64,000 bases of DNA from Welwitschia mirabilis (taxonomy: Eukaryota > Gnetophyta > Gnetopsida > Welwitschiales), in NCBI GenBank assembly GCA_051453625.1, contig JBOZIK010000001.1, positions 79,428,631 through 79,492,630 of the forward strand, read 5' to 3'. The position numbers and the translations under genes were made by a program. The notes beneath the pieces are model-generated. The model worked only from the letters and a program-made list of their open reading frames with translations, ran no database searches and was not told where the DNA came from. Of the stretch, positions 46,760 to 56,052 are shown piece by piece. Numbering within the stretch: the first letter of the stretch is position 1; the number at the start of each line of letters is the position of its first letter.

Positions 46760-47800
46760 TGAAAAAGGTACCTTTTATAAGCTATTTAATGATACACTTA
46801 TAACTTTAATACTTAAGAAAGAATACATGGATAGCCCTTAACACTATAGACTAATTAGCTTATGTAATGTTTTCTATAAGATCTACCTAAATTAATTGCT
46901 GGCAGAATGAAGACTATACTTTTAAAGATGATTTTACCTTCATAATAAGGACTTGTAGCTAGAAGAATTATTCATAGTAATATTATCTTGGCAAATGAAA
47001 TCATCCATTTACATCATAAAAAAGAAACTAGCTATAATCCTCAAACTGGACATTACTAAGCCCTTTGACATAGTTCAATGAGAAACAGTTAACTATGCTA
47101 AGGCCTTTGACATAGTTTAATGAGAAATAGTTAACTATGTTTTGTAGGAGTGCAGTTTTCTCATGCCACTTCAAAACCTGGTTCGCTTTTGCATCTTTAT
47201 GATGACCTTATCTATTATGATTACTAAAGAAAGATACAGCTACTTCTAAGGTAGTAGTAGACTTCATCAAGATGATCCTTTATCTGCTTATCTTTTTGTC
47301 CTTATTATGAATTCCTTAGCCAGGTTTATTAACCAATAATAACTCATGGTACTAAATTAGCTCTTGATATTCCTATCATTTAATTTGTAGATGACATACT
47401 TCTATGCTTAAACTCTAGTATTCTAGTTTCTTAGTAGATTCATACCACTTTAAATAACTTTAAGTTATTTTTTGGGCTTACTATTAATTGGCAGACATCC
47501 AAGCTATTCATGTTAAATACTCTAGAGGATAGAATAGCCAAAATTTTAAGGGCTTTAAATTCTTCTCAAGCTGCCTTCCCATATGTTTATCTTGGACTCC
47601 CTTTAGATTCAGAATAGAGTGTAGATAATATGTGGCCTCTCTTTATTAGAAAAATTACTACCAGATTGACTAGACGAGATAGCAAATACCTATCCAGTGC
47701 AGGTAAAATCCTTTTTGCTAAGTCTTGTCTAGTTAGTATGTTAATGTATCTAACCAGTTGATTTCCTATCACTAATAAATATGTGATATTATTGATAATT
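46760..47800 (+). pseudogene. LINE reverse transcriptase, broken
   Basis: In order: 'LITLILKKEYMDSP.HYRLI' near 46,800 (compare TLIPK...YRPISL), 'SLCNVFYKIYL' (46,856-46,890), 'AIILKLDITKPFDIV' near 47,030-47,075 (block A with the catalytic Asp of LKLDITK), 'LHQDDPLSAYLFVLIMNSLA' near 47,262-47,320 (compare LRQGDPLSPYLF), and 'FVDDILLCLNSS' near 47,387-47,422 as the FADD box. Then 'FPYVYLGLPLDSE' at 47,577-47,615, 'SSAGKILFAKSCLVSMLMYL' near 47,695-47,755. A 42-bp tandem duplication lies inside block A. The minus-strand open frame 47,587-47,772 is a shadow. Confidence 0.88.
47058..47141 (+). repeat. 42-bp in-frame tandem duplication in LINE RT block A
   Basis: Copies at 47,058-47,099 and 47,100-47,141 repeat 'KPFDIV...ETVNY' and 'KAFDIV...EIVNY'. 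Forty-two bases are 14 codons, so the frame is kept. Confidence 0.85.
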
Positions 47801-48036
47801 TGATTAAAAAATTCATATGGTTAGGAAGTAAATCTCATAAGAAACTTCATATTATTAGATATGAGCAAATAGCCATGTCTAAGAAGTTAAAAGCACTTGG
47901 TATTAAGAAAATCACTAATCTAAGTAAGTGTATACTCACTAAGCACTATTTTAAGTATGTCATAGACATAAATATTCCTTGGATAAACTTATTTAAGGAG
48001 GAATATAGAGCTAAAAAAAGGTACTCAATTTTTTGA
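47800..48036 (+). pseudogene. LINE ORF2 C-terminal segment
   Basis: 78 open codons giving 'IKKFIWLGSKSHKKLHIIRY' (residues 2-21) and 'KKLKALGIKKITNLSKCILT' (28-47), followed by 'WINLFKEEYRAKK' (61-73). This corresponds to the post-RT region of plant L1 (NFLWGG...KxxGGLGIRxLxxxNxALLxKWxWR...KY). The first Met is internal. The strings GG of GGLGI are replaced by KA. It continues beyond the stop to a zf-RVT-like end near 48,330-48,385 with 'HLFINCSFSKHLWISIN' (compare HLFxxCPFSxxxWxxI). Confidence 0.8.
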
Positions 48037-48859
48037 AGGCAAATGATTCGTTCTACTCAGAAGATATGGCCATAAGTTTTTAACAACTAAAACCTTCCTC
48101 TTCATAATGGTAAGATAAGTACTACTAATATGTATCATAATCTCTTTAAATTTGATAATAGATAGAAAAATTTTTAGAAGCTTTACATTCTAGAAAAAAT
48201 CAAAATGTTTTAATGATATATGTTAAAAGAATGCCTTTCCACTACGGATAAACTCATCTAGAGAAATTTGAGAGTTTATCAAGAGCATTCCATGTACCAC
48301 AAATATAACAAGACTTAACAACATCTTTTTATTAATTGTTCTTTTTCTAAACATCTTTGGATTAGCATTAATACAGTCTCTCTAGGCAATATTAATTTGG
48401 AGAGTTTTTATAGATTCAAAAATAACCTGCACATTACTATTGGAACATGATTATTATAGAAACATAGATGTAACATCATCTTTCAAAAAGAGAAAATTTC
48501 TTTATCCAATTTGAATTTCAAAATCACTAGACAAATTAGAGAAATCATTGAGATACAGGGTAATAAAAAGCAAACCCATTCAAATCCTTAAAACAGAGTT
48601 ATAAAAAGTAATTTGTAGACAGAGCTGCAACAGAGAGCATTAGAACCATGTTGGAGTGACAACAGAGTATCAAAAATGCATCGAGAGAGAACTAGGTGTT
48701 GGATTATGTTTTGTCAATTAATATCAAAATAATATTTTCTATATAGAAAATTTTATGTATCTTGTGCAGAATATGTTAAATTACTTGTAGGTCAAAAGAT
48801 GGAACTGAGATCATCAAATTCTGAGTACTAGAAACCTATCAGTTCTTTTACCCTCTTGA

Positions 48860-49375
48860 GGGATCGACTGGATTTTCAAGGGGTTGATCACAATAATGCA
48901 GACAGAAAATGAACTACATTTAGAGGGGTTAACTAGATTTTTGATGGGGTCAACCAGATCTATAACCTCGAGAACCAGTGTCCCTAAACTGAATGGTAGG
49001 GGGTCGACCAGACCTTTATGGAGTGAACTGAATTTGAGGAATTGATAATAGTATTCCCAAACTAAATGACAAGGGGTCGACCAGACCTAAGCACTGTGCA
49101 ACTCATACACCTGAGTCGATAGTCATGGGGTCGATTAGACACCTAAAAGGATCAACCGAACTCAATGCAGGAAATTAAAAAGAATTTTTATCAAAGGAGT
49201 GGGTGACAAGATAATTAATGAATGACCAGACTGGGGTTAATCAGACCTAGATGGGGTAAACTACATAGGGAGGAATAAGAAATTAGGACAACTAAATTTC
49301 TTACTTAGGTAACCTATGTAACTCATGACATTATATGAGGTCGACCAAATTTTTATGGGGTTAATCATATAGACA
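48860..49375 (+). promoter_or_regulatory. GTCGACC-type motif array in U3
   Basis: Degenerate copies of 'ggggtcgaccagacc' recur about every 30-60 bp: for example near 48,862 (ggatcgactgga), 48,944 (ggggtcaaccaga), 49,007 (ggggtcgaccagacc), 49,074 (ggggtcgaccagacc), 49,128 (ggggtcgattagac), 49,341 (gaggtcgaccaaa). It lies just upstream of the TATA box, where enhancer motifs would be. A matching array is in the right LTR (55,315-55,850) and a smaller set lies at 53,135-53,270. No binding protein is known to me for it. Confidence 0.6.
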
Positions 49376-49439
49376 AAATTAAAATTTTCTAGCCATTAAA
49401 AGCACATTTTAAATGTAATAAACTCTAAAAGCCTTTTAA

Positions 49440-49447
49440 TATAAATA
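49440..49447 (+). promoter_or_regulatory. TATA box of the SIRE-like LTR
   Basis: TATAAATA, ~740 bp into the LTR and directly downstream of the motif array; position suits the U3/R border. Confidence 0.6.
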
Positions 49448-49898
49448 GCTAAGGCATAAATGACCAAAGAATATTTTGGAACTATTTTCATTTCGACAAA
49501 TCTATTAGATCCAAAGGATTAAGCATTGTATTTGGGTGATTTTCACTATTATATCTTGGCATCTATCTTTCTGACTTAAGAAGATCTACTATTGACATCA
49601 TCTCTACATTCAGGATTGGATCAAGAGATTTATTTGTTTTACATCTATAAGAGAAGAGCTCCATCACATCTACTAAATCAATAACAAGTGAATCCATGCT
49701 CTAAAGGCATTACTACATCATTTCTATGCTTTCTGAAAGGTTGAGACTAAGCCTTAAAAATTCCATTTAAAGATTGAGACTAAGCCTAAAAAAGTCTATT
49801 TATAAAGGTTATAATTAGACCTGGAATACCTGGTGGAGTAACGAAGATCCGAGATCTAGCTTGGAGATAAGCTAATCATTAAGAGTGGAGTAGGAGGT

Positions 49899-49942
49899 NN
49901 NNNNNNNNNNNNNNNNNNNNNNNNNNNNNNNNNNNNNNNNNN
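49899..49942. other. Assembly gap (44 N)
   Basis: Interrupts the U5 end of the left SIRE-like LTR. The equivalent sequence is present at 50,697-50,745. Confidence 0.95.
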
Positions 49943-50114
49943 TGTGCTTTTACATTTTTTTTTCTTTATTTCCATTATTTTCTCATGTTATGCACATTTT
50001 AGATTAGTTTATTATTATATGTAATTTTTATTTCAGATTGGATTCATTTAGAATATTGTGATGTTTTTTAAAATAACCTATTCATCCCCCTCTAGGGTTC
50101 TTGACTTTATTATT

Positions 50115-50127
50115 TGGTATCAAAGTC
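50115..50127 (+). other. Primer site 1 of SIRE-like element
   Basis: TGGTATCAAAGTC, a mutated Met-tRNA site (usual TGGTATCAGAGC), directly after the first LTR end. Confidence 0.75.
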
Positions 50128-50177
50128 AAGTTGAGTCTTCTTTAGATTTTAATTAATCTTGATCTTAAAACCCTAAA

Positions 50178-50438
50178 ATGAGTAATCTATTTGATGGTTT
50201 TTCCACTGGTTGTCCACCTATGTTTAATGGCTTGAACTATGCTTATTGGAAAGCTAGGAGTAAGAAAAGGGTAAAGAGATCAAATGCTACTCATACAAAG
50301 GATTTAGTCCTATGGTAAATGAGTGCCCCAATATAAAGAGAGAAAATAAAAAAAATCAAAGAATCCATTTTTAATTACCATATGAGATAATAAAGATGAT
50401 GATGAAGATGAAAGATACTCAGATCAAGAATCAGACAG
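50178..50438 (+). pseudogene. Internally deleted gag start
   Basis: Opens ATG AGT AAT at 50,178 and matches the gag start at 50,984 as far as 'tggaaagctagga' (~50,258). It then jumps to sequence equivalent to 51,820-52,010 (knuckle and acidic 'DDEDERYSDQESD' region), skipping about 750 bp. It ends in a 100-N gap at 50,439. This is either a separate, internally deleted copy or a misjoined contig. Confidence 0.7.
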
Positions 50439-50538
50439 NNNNNNNNNNNNNNNNNNNNNNNNNNNNNNNNNNNNNNNNNNNNNNNNNNNNNNNNNNNNNN
50501 NNNNNNNNNNNNNNNNNNNNNNNNNNNNNNNNNNNNNN
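50439..50538. other. Assembly gap (100 N)
   Basis: Lies between two partly redundant copies of the LTR-end/primer/gag-start block; order and distance across it are uncertain. Confidence 0.95.
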
Positions 50539-50918
50539 TTCAAAGATGAGACTAAGCCTTGAAAAATCCATTCAAAGGTTGAAACTAAGCCTAAAAAGGT
50601 CCATTTGTAAAGGTTATAGGTAAACCTAGAATACCTGGTAGAGTAACAAAGATCTGAGATCTAGCTTGGAGATAAGCTGATCATTGAGAGTAAAGTAGGG
50701 GGTTTCTCAAACCACTATAAATATGACTTCTATCCAATTGGTATTTTTGTGCTTTTAGTTATTATTTCTTTACTTCCATTATTTTCATATATCATGTACA
50801 TTTAGATTAATTCATTATTGTATGCAAGTTTTTTTTAAAAATTGGATTCATTTATAATATTATGTTGGAATTTTTAAAGAACCTATTCATCCTTCCTCTA
50901 GGGTTCTCGATCTTATCA
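50539..50918 (+). repeat. Second copy of SIRE-like LTR end (U5)
   Basis: Matches 49,715-50,112, including 'gagactaagcc' repeats, 'gatctgagatctagcttgg' and 'ctagggttctcgatctta', and is followed by a perfect primer site. It lacks U3. Confidence 0.8.
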
Positions 50919-50920
50919 TT

Positions 50921-50932
50921 TGGTATCAGAGC
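50921..50932 (+). other. Primer site 2 of SIRE-like element (perfect)
   Basis: TGGTATCAGAGC, an exact match to the plant initiator Met-tRNA site. Confidence 0.9.
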
Positions 50933-50983
50933 TAAGTTGAGTCTTCTTTAGATTTTAATCAATCTTGAGGTTAGAACCCTAAT

Positions 50984-52280
50984 ATCAGTAATCCATCTTA
51001 TAGTTTTTCTACCAATTATCCACCTATGTTTGATGGGGTAAACTATGCTTACTCGAAAGCTAGGATGAAAATATTTCTTAGATCCTTAGATGCCAACATA
51101 AACGAAATCATTTATAAAGATAAAACCATACTATGTTAACCCAAATTGATGTTAATTGCAATACTATCCTAATTCCCAAAGCCCAAGATCAATGGACTGC
51201 TACTGATAAGTCAAAAGCCATCATAGATGTCTGTGCCCTTAATGTCATATTTTGTGTAGTTTGTGTAGATGAGTTTAAGTACATAGTAAACTATAACCAT
51301 GCTAAGGAAGCTTGGGACATTCTCGAAGTAGAACATGAAGGAACCTTAACTGTAAAATAAGCTAAACTCTAGATTCTTATTTTAAAATTTGAAGATATCC
51401 ATATGGATGAAGAAGAGATTTTGCAGGAATTTTTTTCTAGACTCACTGATATTGCTAACTCTATAGCTAGTCTTGAAGAATACTTAGAGGAAGGAAAAGT
51501 GGTAAGGAAAGTCTTGAGATCCCTACCCAAGAGATTCAAATCAAAAGTTATAACCATCGAAGAAAACAAGAACATAAATGCAATAGAATTGGAAGAACTT
51601 CAAGATAATTTGCAAACCAATGAGCTTAAATTTATTAAGGATAAGAAAAAAGGTATTACTTTAAAAGGTATTTAGGAAGACTATAAATCTGATAGATCAA
51701 AAGATCAAAAGAAGAGTTGGACGATGATGATGTGGCTCTTCTAGTCAGAAGGGTTAGAAAATTTCTTCATAAGAAGAAAAAGAAAGGAGACCAAGTAGAA
51801 ATGTGAAAAGGAGTTATCTAAAAGATAGAAAGGAGCAAGAAAAGTGTAAATAGATTCAATGCTACTCATGTAAAGGATTTGGTCATATGACAAATGAGTG
51901 CCACTACACAAGAAGAGAGAAAAGGAAATCAAAGAATCCCTCTTTTATTACCACATGGGACAATGGAGATGATAATGATGATGAAAGCTACTCAGATCAA
52001 GAATCAGACAGAGATAGAAGGTTGTCCTTCATGGCTTTTGTGCCATCACTCAAAGATGCTTCTAGTACAATAGAGAATGATGATTTGGATATGATAAATA
52101 AATAAGAGTATGAGTTGGAAGACACATATCAGGAGTTGTATGAGGAATGTGAAAATTTAGTTAAGAGGATAAATGATTTAAACAGAATAATAGAGACTAT
52201 CACCAAAGAAAAAGAGGAATTGGAAGAAAAATATAATGTGTTAAAGTATGACAACACCAGCCTAATTTCTTAGGTAAAAT
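50984..52280 (+). pseudogene. SIRE-like gag, broken
   Basis: The ATG seen in the partner copy is ATC here (50,984-50,986), so the start is lost. Then 'YPPMFDG.NYAYWKARM' type sequence near 51,025-51,070, 'DKSKAIIDVCALNVIFCVV' and 'HAKEAWDILEVEHEGTLTVK' to 51,357 (UBN2-type gag), a stop, and 'MDEEEILQEFFSRLTDIANS' to 'KVVRKVLRSLPKRFKSKV' (51,403-51,555). The CCHC knuckle 'CYSCKGFGHMTNEC' is intact at 51,861-51,902, followed by an acidic 'DDNDDESYSDQESD' stretch. After a stop at 52,103, 'EYELEDTYQELYEECENLVK' and 'TKEKEELEEKYN' form a coiled coil to 52,270. SIRE-type gags have this order. Confidence 0.85.
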
Positions 52281-52429
52281 ATCTTTATTTTTTTTTTGTA
52301 AATAAATTCTTTTGTAGTTCTTTTTAATTGGAATAGATGATTGGAGTGTGGAAATCTACTGAAAACAGATTAGATATTAGCTTTAATACTCAGAAATCAT
52401 AAGAACATATAAAATAGAAGAGTAAATAT

Positions 52430-52980
52430 GCTTATAAAATTTTGTGTAATTTTTGTGGTAAATTTGGTCATTCAAAGATCTTTTGAAAAATTAGAGAATT
52501 AATGCTTTTTCCAGAAACTACAACTACTTTACCTTTTAAATTTATTCCTAAGAGAAGTAAACCACCTAAGCCTAATAAGACTAAGTGGGTTAGAGCTAAA
52601 GATAGCTCTTAGAGAACTAAGTACAAATTATTGGTATCTAGATAGTAGTTGCTTAAGGCATATATCAAGAGAAAAATCAAGCTTTTAGTACCTGAGGAGT
52701 ACAAATGAAGAAGAAGTTATTTTTGAAAACAACGAAAAGGTAAACATAAAAGGTACAAGATGCATCAAGGAAGGTAAGTTGCCTAAACTTGATGATGTGA
52801 TTTATATAAATAGATTAAAACATAATTTATTAAGTGTTAGTTAATTATGTGACAAAGGTCATAAAGTAATTTTTAAAAATAATCAAAATGTGAAGTTGTA
52901 AATGAAAAAATAAATGTTTTTGTCTTTTCTGCAAAATAAGTAGATAATATTTACAGAATTAATATCCATTTGGTCGATCA
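52430..52980 (+). pseudogene. Protease start and pre-integrase remnant
   Basis: 'FCGKFGHSKI' near 52,450-52,480 is a second knuckle-like motif. 'NYWYLDSSCLRHISREKSS' (52,626-52,682) matches the SIRE/Copia protease entry WYLDSGCSRHMTG, but the catalytic D-S-G is D-S-S (52,641-52,649). 'EGKLPKLDDVIYINRLKHN' and 'LLSVS.LCDKGHKVIF' near 52,770-52,880 match the usual LKHNLLSISQLCDKG segment before GAG_pre-integrs, and 'VDNIYRINI' near 52,942-52,968 is the start of that domain. Homology to pol stops here, before the zinc finger of integrase. Confidence 0.8.
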
Positions 52981-53099
52981 GTTATTTTATGCAAACTATG
53001 ATGTTAGTCTAAATATTACTAAAACTAAACATTTTCTAGAGAATTTTGATGTACAATTCCATGTCTGTAGCTTAATTGTTAATCATGAAAGTAAACTAA

Positions 53100-53480
53100 G
53101 GGTTCAGTTAGCATCCTGTGATTAATTGATAGGCAGTCGACTGGATCTATGATTCAGTTGAATGGATGTGATTGGTTGATCAGTCTAAAAGCCCAATCAC
53201 CAGACTCCTTTTAGTGCTGTAGATCCATGTCTCGACAAGTCGACTAGAATCTCACCAGATCGACCAAACCTCATGGATCACAATGTAAAAGTACCATTGG
53301 TAGACCCAATTTCTTTTTTTATTTTACTTTATTTTGCATAGTCTATAAAAGAAAGAGGAGCTTAAATCGATTTCATTGTATTCTAGCCCCCTCCATCTCT
53401 CAGATCTAATGATTTTTCTTCAAGATCTAGAGCTTTACTCCCAGATCTAATATTTTTCTCTCAGTTTTTTTTACTTACAA
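53100..53480 (+). promoter_or_regulatory. Promoter-like block before the extra ORF
   Basis: Shows three to five GTCGAC-type motifs (53,135-53,270: 'cagtcgactggatc', 'caagtcgactagaat', 'cagatcgaccaaacc'), then TATAAAA at 53,344-53,350, a purine-rich leader and 'cagatct' repeats (53,400-53,460) leading to the extra ORF. The layout copies that of the LTR (motif array, then TATA). It may be an internal promoter for the extra ORF or a captured LTR fragment; no transcript evidence is available. Confidence 0.45.
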
Positions 53481-54551
53481 GTCTTTGAAATGATTGATTC
53501 ATTAGAATGATTGAAAGCTCATCCAGAATAAGAGTGAAGAAAGCCCTTTTAAGGGATCTAGCTATTTTTTATTAGGGGATGTTAGAGGAGGATATTGATA
53601 AGTTCTTAAAAAAGTTTGAGAAGAAAACAGTGTACTAGAAGCAATCAGTAGCCACTTAAGAGCTTAGAGATCTCAGGGAATTTATCTAACTACTAAGAAA
53701 TTAGGATCTTGATCACTTTTTGGATGTTTCTGATTTTTCCTCTCCTTTTCTCACTTGGATGTTTTACTGTAATGCTTCTTATGATTTTAACTCTAGAATA
53801 CTTGAAACCCTCATTTTGGGAAAGTGGATAAGAGTAACAACTAATCTTATTTCTGAGCTAACTGACCTTCTAATGGATGATTATGAAGAGTTTTGACCTC
53901 TTCGAGTTACCATAAAAAACAAGTCTACTATTACTAGGGAGATTTGTGGTAATATGCATACTTGGAAGCACATCTATTTACATCTTTTTTAACTTCAAAA
54001 TATCAATTTCTCCACTTGATTTTTACCTATAACTTCTTACTCTTATCTGGAAATTATGATAAGGCCTTCTGCTATTGAGCCTATCTAATGTATTTGGTAG
54101 AAATTGAGTATTCTATTGATGCTCTTGCCATAATACTAAAGAATATGGTCTCATAGCTAGAGTACCACAAAATAAGGACTTTATCCTACTTTTGCTTATA
54201 ATAAGTATTTGCCACCATTTCTGTGTTACTTTTAATTTGAAAATGAAGACCCTTCAACCTATGACATCCATTGGATGTGTAACCTTATCCCGTATGCACA
54301 TCTTTGTCCCATCTAAGAAATCTTCAAAATATCCTTCTCTAAAGGAAGCCTCTCCTGATGAGACCCTTTTATATCTAAGATAGATTAACTCCTGTACTAG
54401 ATATATGAAGGAAGGTTTCATTGTAGCTAGTTATGATATTATTGATACCTCAGCAAAGGTCACTAGTTCAGCTAGCATAGGAGATGATGAAGAAGAATCA
54501 AAGGAAGACTCATAAGAAGAAGAAGTAGAAGAAGAAGAGGATTCTAATTAA
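53480..54551 (+). pseudogene. Extra ORF of SIRE-like element (transposase_32/env-like)
   Basis: One frame remains protein-like across about ten stops. 'LEDIDKFLKKFEKKT' near 53,590-53,630, 'SSPFLTWMFYCNASYDFNSR' near 53,740-53,800, 'ISELTDLLMDDYEEF' near 53,850-53,895, 'GNMHTWKHIYLHLF' near 53,950-53,990, 'NEDPSTYDIHWMCN' near 54,243-54,285, ending with an acidic 'EEEVEEEEDSN' and a stop at 54,549-54,551. The order resembles the domain annotated in plants as 'putative plant transposon protein' (Transposase_32), found downstream of pol in some SIRE and Athila elements. I rely on pattern memory, so treat the family as tentative. Function unknown. Confidence 0.5.
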
Positions 54552-55137
54552 AATTTTTTCAAATTATGTTTCAATTTGTACTTATGTTTTCTCCTTTGTT
54601 ATTGATATCAAAGGGGAAGAATTAGTTGTGTGTTATTAAATGATTTTTATGATTTTAGTTGTATGCTCTTGATGAGCACTTCTAGTGTGTAATGCTTACA
54701 ATTCTATTTTGTAGTGTTTTCTTATGTCTAATGAAATGCACTTATCTATTTTGCACAAAATTATGTTTCATTTGATATCTCAAATCTATTTGTGCCTTTT
54801 CAAACTATATATGCTAAATATTTTCTTCTTTTGGGTATCATACATGCTTAACTTGAAAAGTTTAAAGTCTTTCAACATTGAAAATAAATTATAATTTATG
54901 ACATCTGATTCAGAATTAAATAAGTTTACATGATTACATTATGCTTATCATAAAGTTATGCCTTTTAAATATGCATATGAAATTGTTTCATTTAAAGCAT
55001 AAAATTTTTTTATTTAAAATACTTTTACTTATTTCAAAAGAAATATTATTTTATAAATAGGCATTTTGTAAAGGGGATATTTTCTTATTTTTTTTTTTTA
55101 AAAATTTTTCTCACAACTAAGTATTATTTGCCATCAA
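54552..55137 (+). other. 3' leader of SIRE-like element
   Basis: AT-rich non-coding sequence between the extra ORF and the polypurine tract. Two 'atcaaaggggga' tracts are seen: 54,607-54,618 and 55,138-55,150; the second abuts the LTR and is the working one. Confidence 0.55.
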
Positions 55138-55153
55138 TATCAAAGGGGGAAAT
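55138..55153 (+). other. Polypurine tract of SIRE-like element
   Basis: 'tatcaaagggggaaat' directly before the right LTR start at 55,154. It is the usual Copia form (ATCAAAGGGGGA). Confidence 0.85.
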
Positions 55154-55890
55154 CGTTGGATTATGTTTTATCAATTGAGCTCATATTAAGGTTTTTTGTA
55201 TAGCAAATTTTATGTATTTCATGTAGAAGATGTTAAATTACTTGCAGTTTAAAAGATAGAACCAAAATCATCAACTTCTGAGTACTAGAAATGTGTCAAT
55301 TCTTTTACCCTCTTGAGGGTTCGACTAGATTTTTAAGGGGTCGATCACATCTAAAGCAGACAAAAAATGAACTACATCTAGAGGGGTTGACCAGATTTTT
55401 GATGAGGTTAACTAGACCTATAACCCTAAGAACTAGTGTCCTTGAATCGAATGGTAAGGGGTTGACTGCACCTTTATGGGGTTGATTAGATTTGAGGACA
55501 TGATAAATATTATCCCTAGACTAAATAACAAGGGGTTAACCAGACCTAATGATGGGATCAACTGGAACTGAGCACTGTGTAGCTGGTATGCCTAAACCAA
55601 TTATCATGGGGTCAACCGGACACCTTAAGGGGTTGACTAGACTCAATGCAAGAAACTGAAAAGAATTTTTATCAGAGGAGTAGATGACTAGATCATTAGC
55701 GTGCGATCAGACTAGGGTCGACTAAACCTAGATGAGGTCAATCGGACAAGGAGCCGTAAGAAATTGGGGTAATCAAATTTCTCACTTGGTGAATTGTGTA
55801 ACTCAAGATACCATATGGGGTTAACCAGATTTTTAGGGGGTCGCATATTATATATCTATTATGTAGCCATTAGGTAATCATTTTATAGCC
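55154..55890 (+). repeat. SIRE-like right LTR, truncated
   Basis: Matches 48,697-49,400 (for example 'ggattatgttttatcaatt' against 'ggattatgttttgtcaatt'; 'aaatgaactacatctagagg' against 'aaatgaactacatttagagg'). It contains the same motif array. Similarity fades at about 55,890 before the TATA box; chromovirus LTR-like sequence starts near 55,934. No target duplication can be read at this end. The 64-codon open frame at 55,291-55,485 is inside the array. Confidence 0.8.
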
Positions 55891-55933
55891 AATGTATATC
55901 AAATAACATCTTAATAATGTACTTAAGGAAACT

Positions 55934-56052
55934 AAAACATATCTAGAGTCATGCCAATCTTAGAAATATTCTCTATGCTCATATGACAATCTCCATGAAT
56001 TGGTGCAAAGAAGGTAAACAAAAGAAAGTATAGCTCAAGTATAATTATTAAG
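55934..56052 (-). repeat. Chromovirus LTR fragment
   Basis: Matches 40,263-40,382: 'gccaatcttagaaatattct' against 'gccaatcctagaaacactct', and 'tgcaaagaaggtaaacaaaa' against 'tgtaaagaaggtaaataaaa'. The earlier copy breaks off at a gap, so this stretch and what follows probably represent the remainder of the same long LTR. Confidence 0.7.

Larger units (their letters stand above)
43850..48690 (+). mobile_element. L1-type LINE, nearly full length, dead
   Basis: Plus-strand non-LTR retrotransposon. ORF1 (44,500-45,000) resembles plant L1 ORF1 with a DUF4283-like part and a zinc knuckle. ORF2 runs from about 45,395 with an endonuclease, then RT (46,760-47,800), a C-terminal segment and a zf-RVT-like end (~48,340). 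No LTRs. Stops occur every 20-60 codons. The 5' end near 43,850 is set only by where chromovirus LTR similarity ends; the 3' end meets the SIRE-like LTR at 48,697, and no poly-A tail was seen. Confidence 0.85.
48697..50112 (+). repeat. SIRE-like left LTR (with 44-N gap)
   Basis: About 1.4 kb. The U3 part (48,697-49,430) matches 55,154-55,890. It carries about a dozen degenerate copies of a ~15-bp 'ggggtcgaccagacc' motif. A TATA box TATAAATA lies at 49,440-49,447, so transcription would start near 49,475. The U5 end (49,700-50,112) contains 'gagactaagcc' in near-tandem copies about 35 bp apart and matches 50,539-50,918. N run at 49,899-49,942. Confidence 0.8.
48697..55890 (+). mobile_element. 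SIRE-like Copia element, gutted, with extra 3' ORF
   Basis: Plus strand. Left LTR starts TGTTGGATTATG at 48,697; right LTR starts (C)GTTGGATTATG at 55,154 right after a polypurine tract 'atatcaaagggggaaat', and is cut short near 55,890. Met-tRNA primer sites at 50,115 and 50,921 follow two copies of the LTR end. Inside: gag with an intact zinc knuckle, a coiled-coil part, a second knuckle, a protease start and pre-integrase, then no integrase, RT or RNase H; instead a promoter-like block (53,100-53,480) and an extra ORF (53,480-54,551). The TGTTGGATTATG start, long LTR, ATCAAAGGGGGAAAT tract and an ORF between pol and the 3' LTR fit the SIRE/Maximus branch. Confidence 0.8.
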
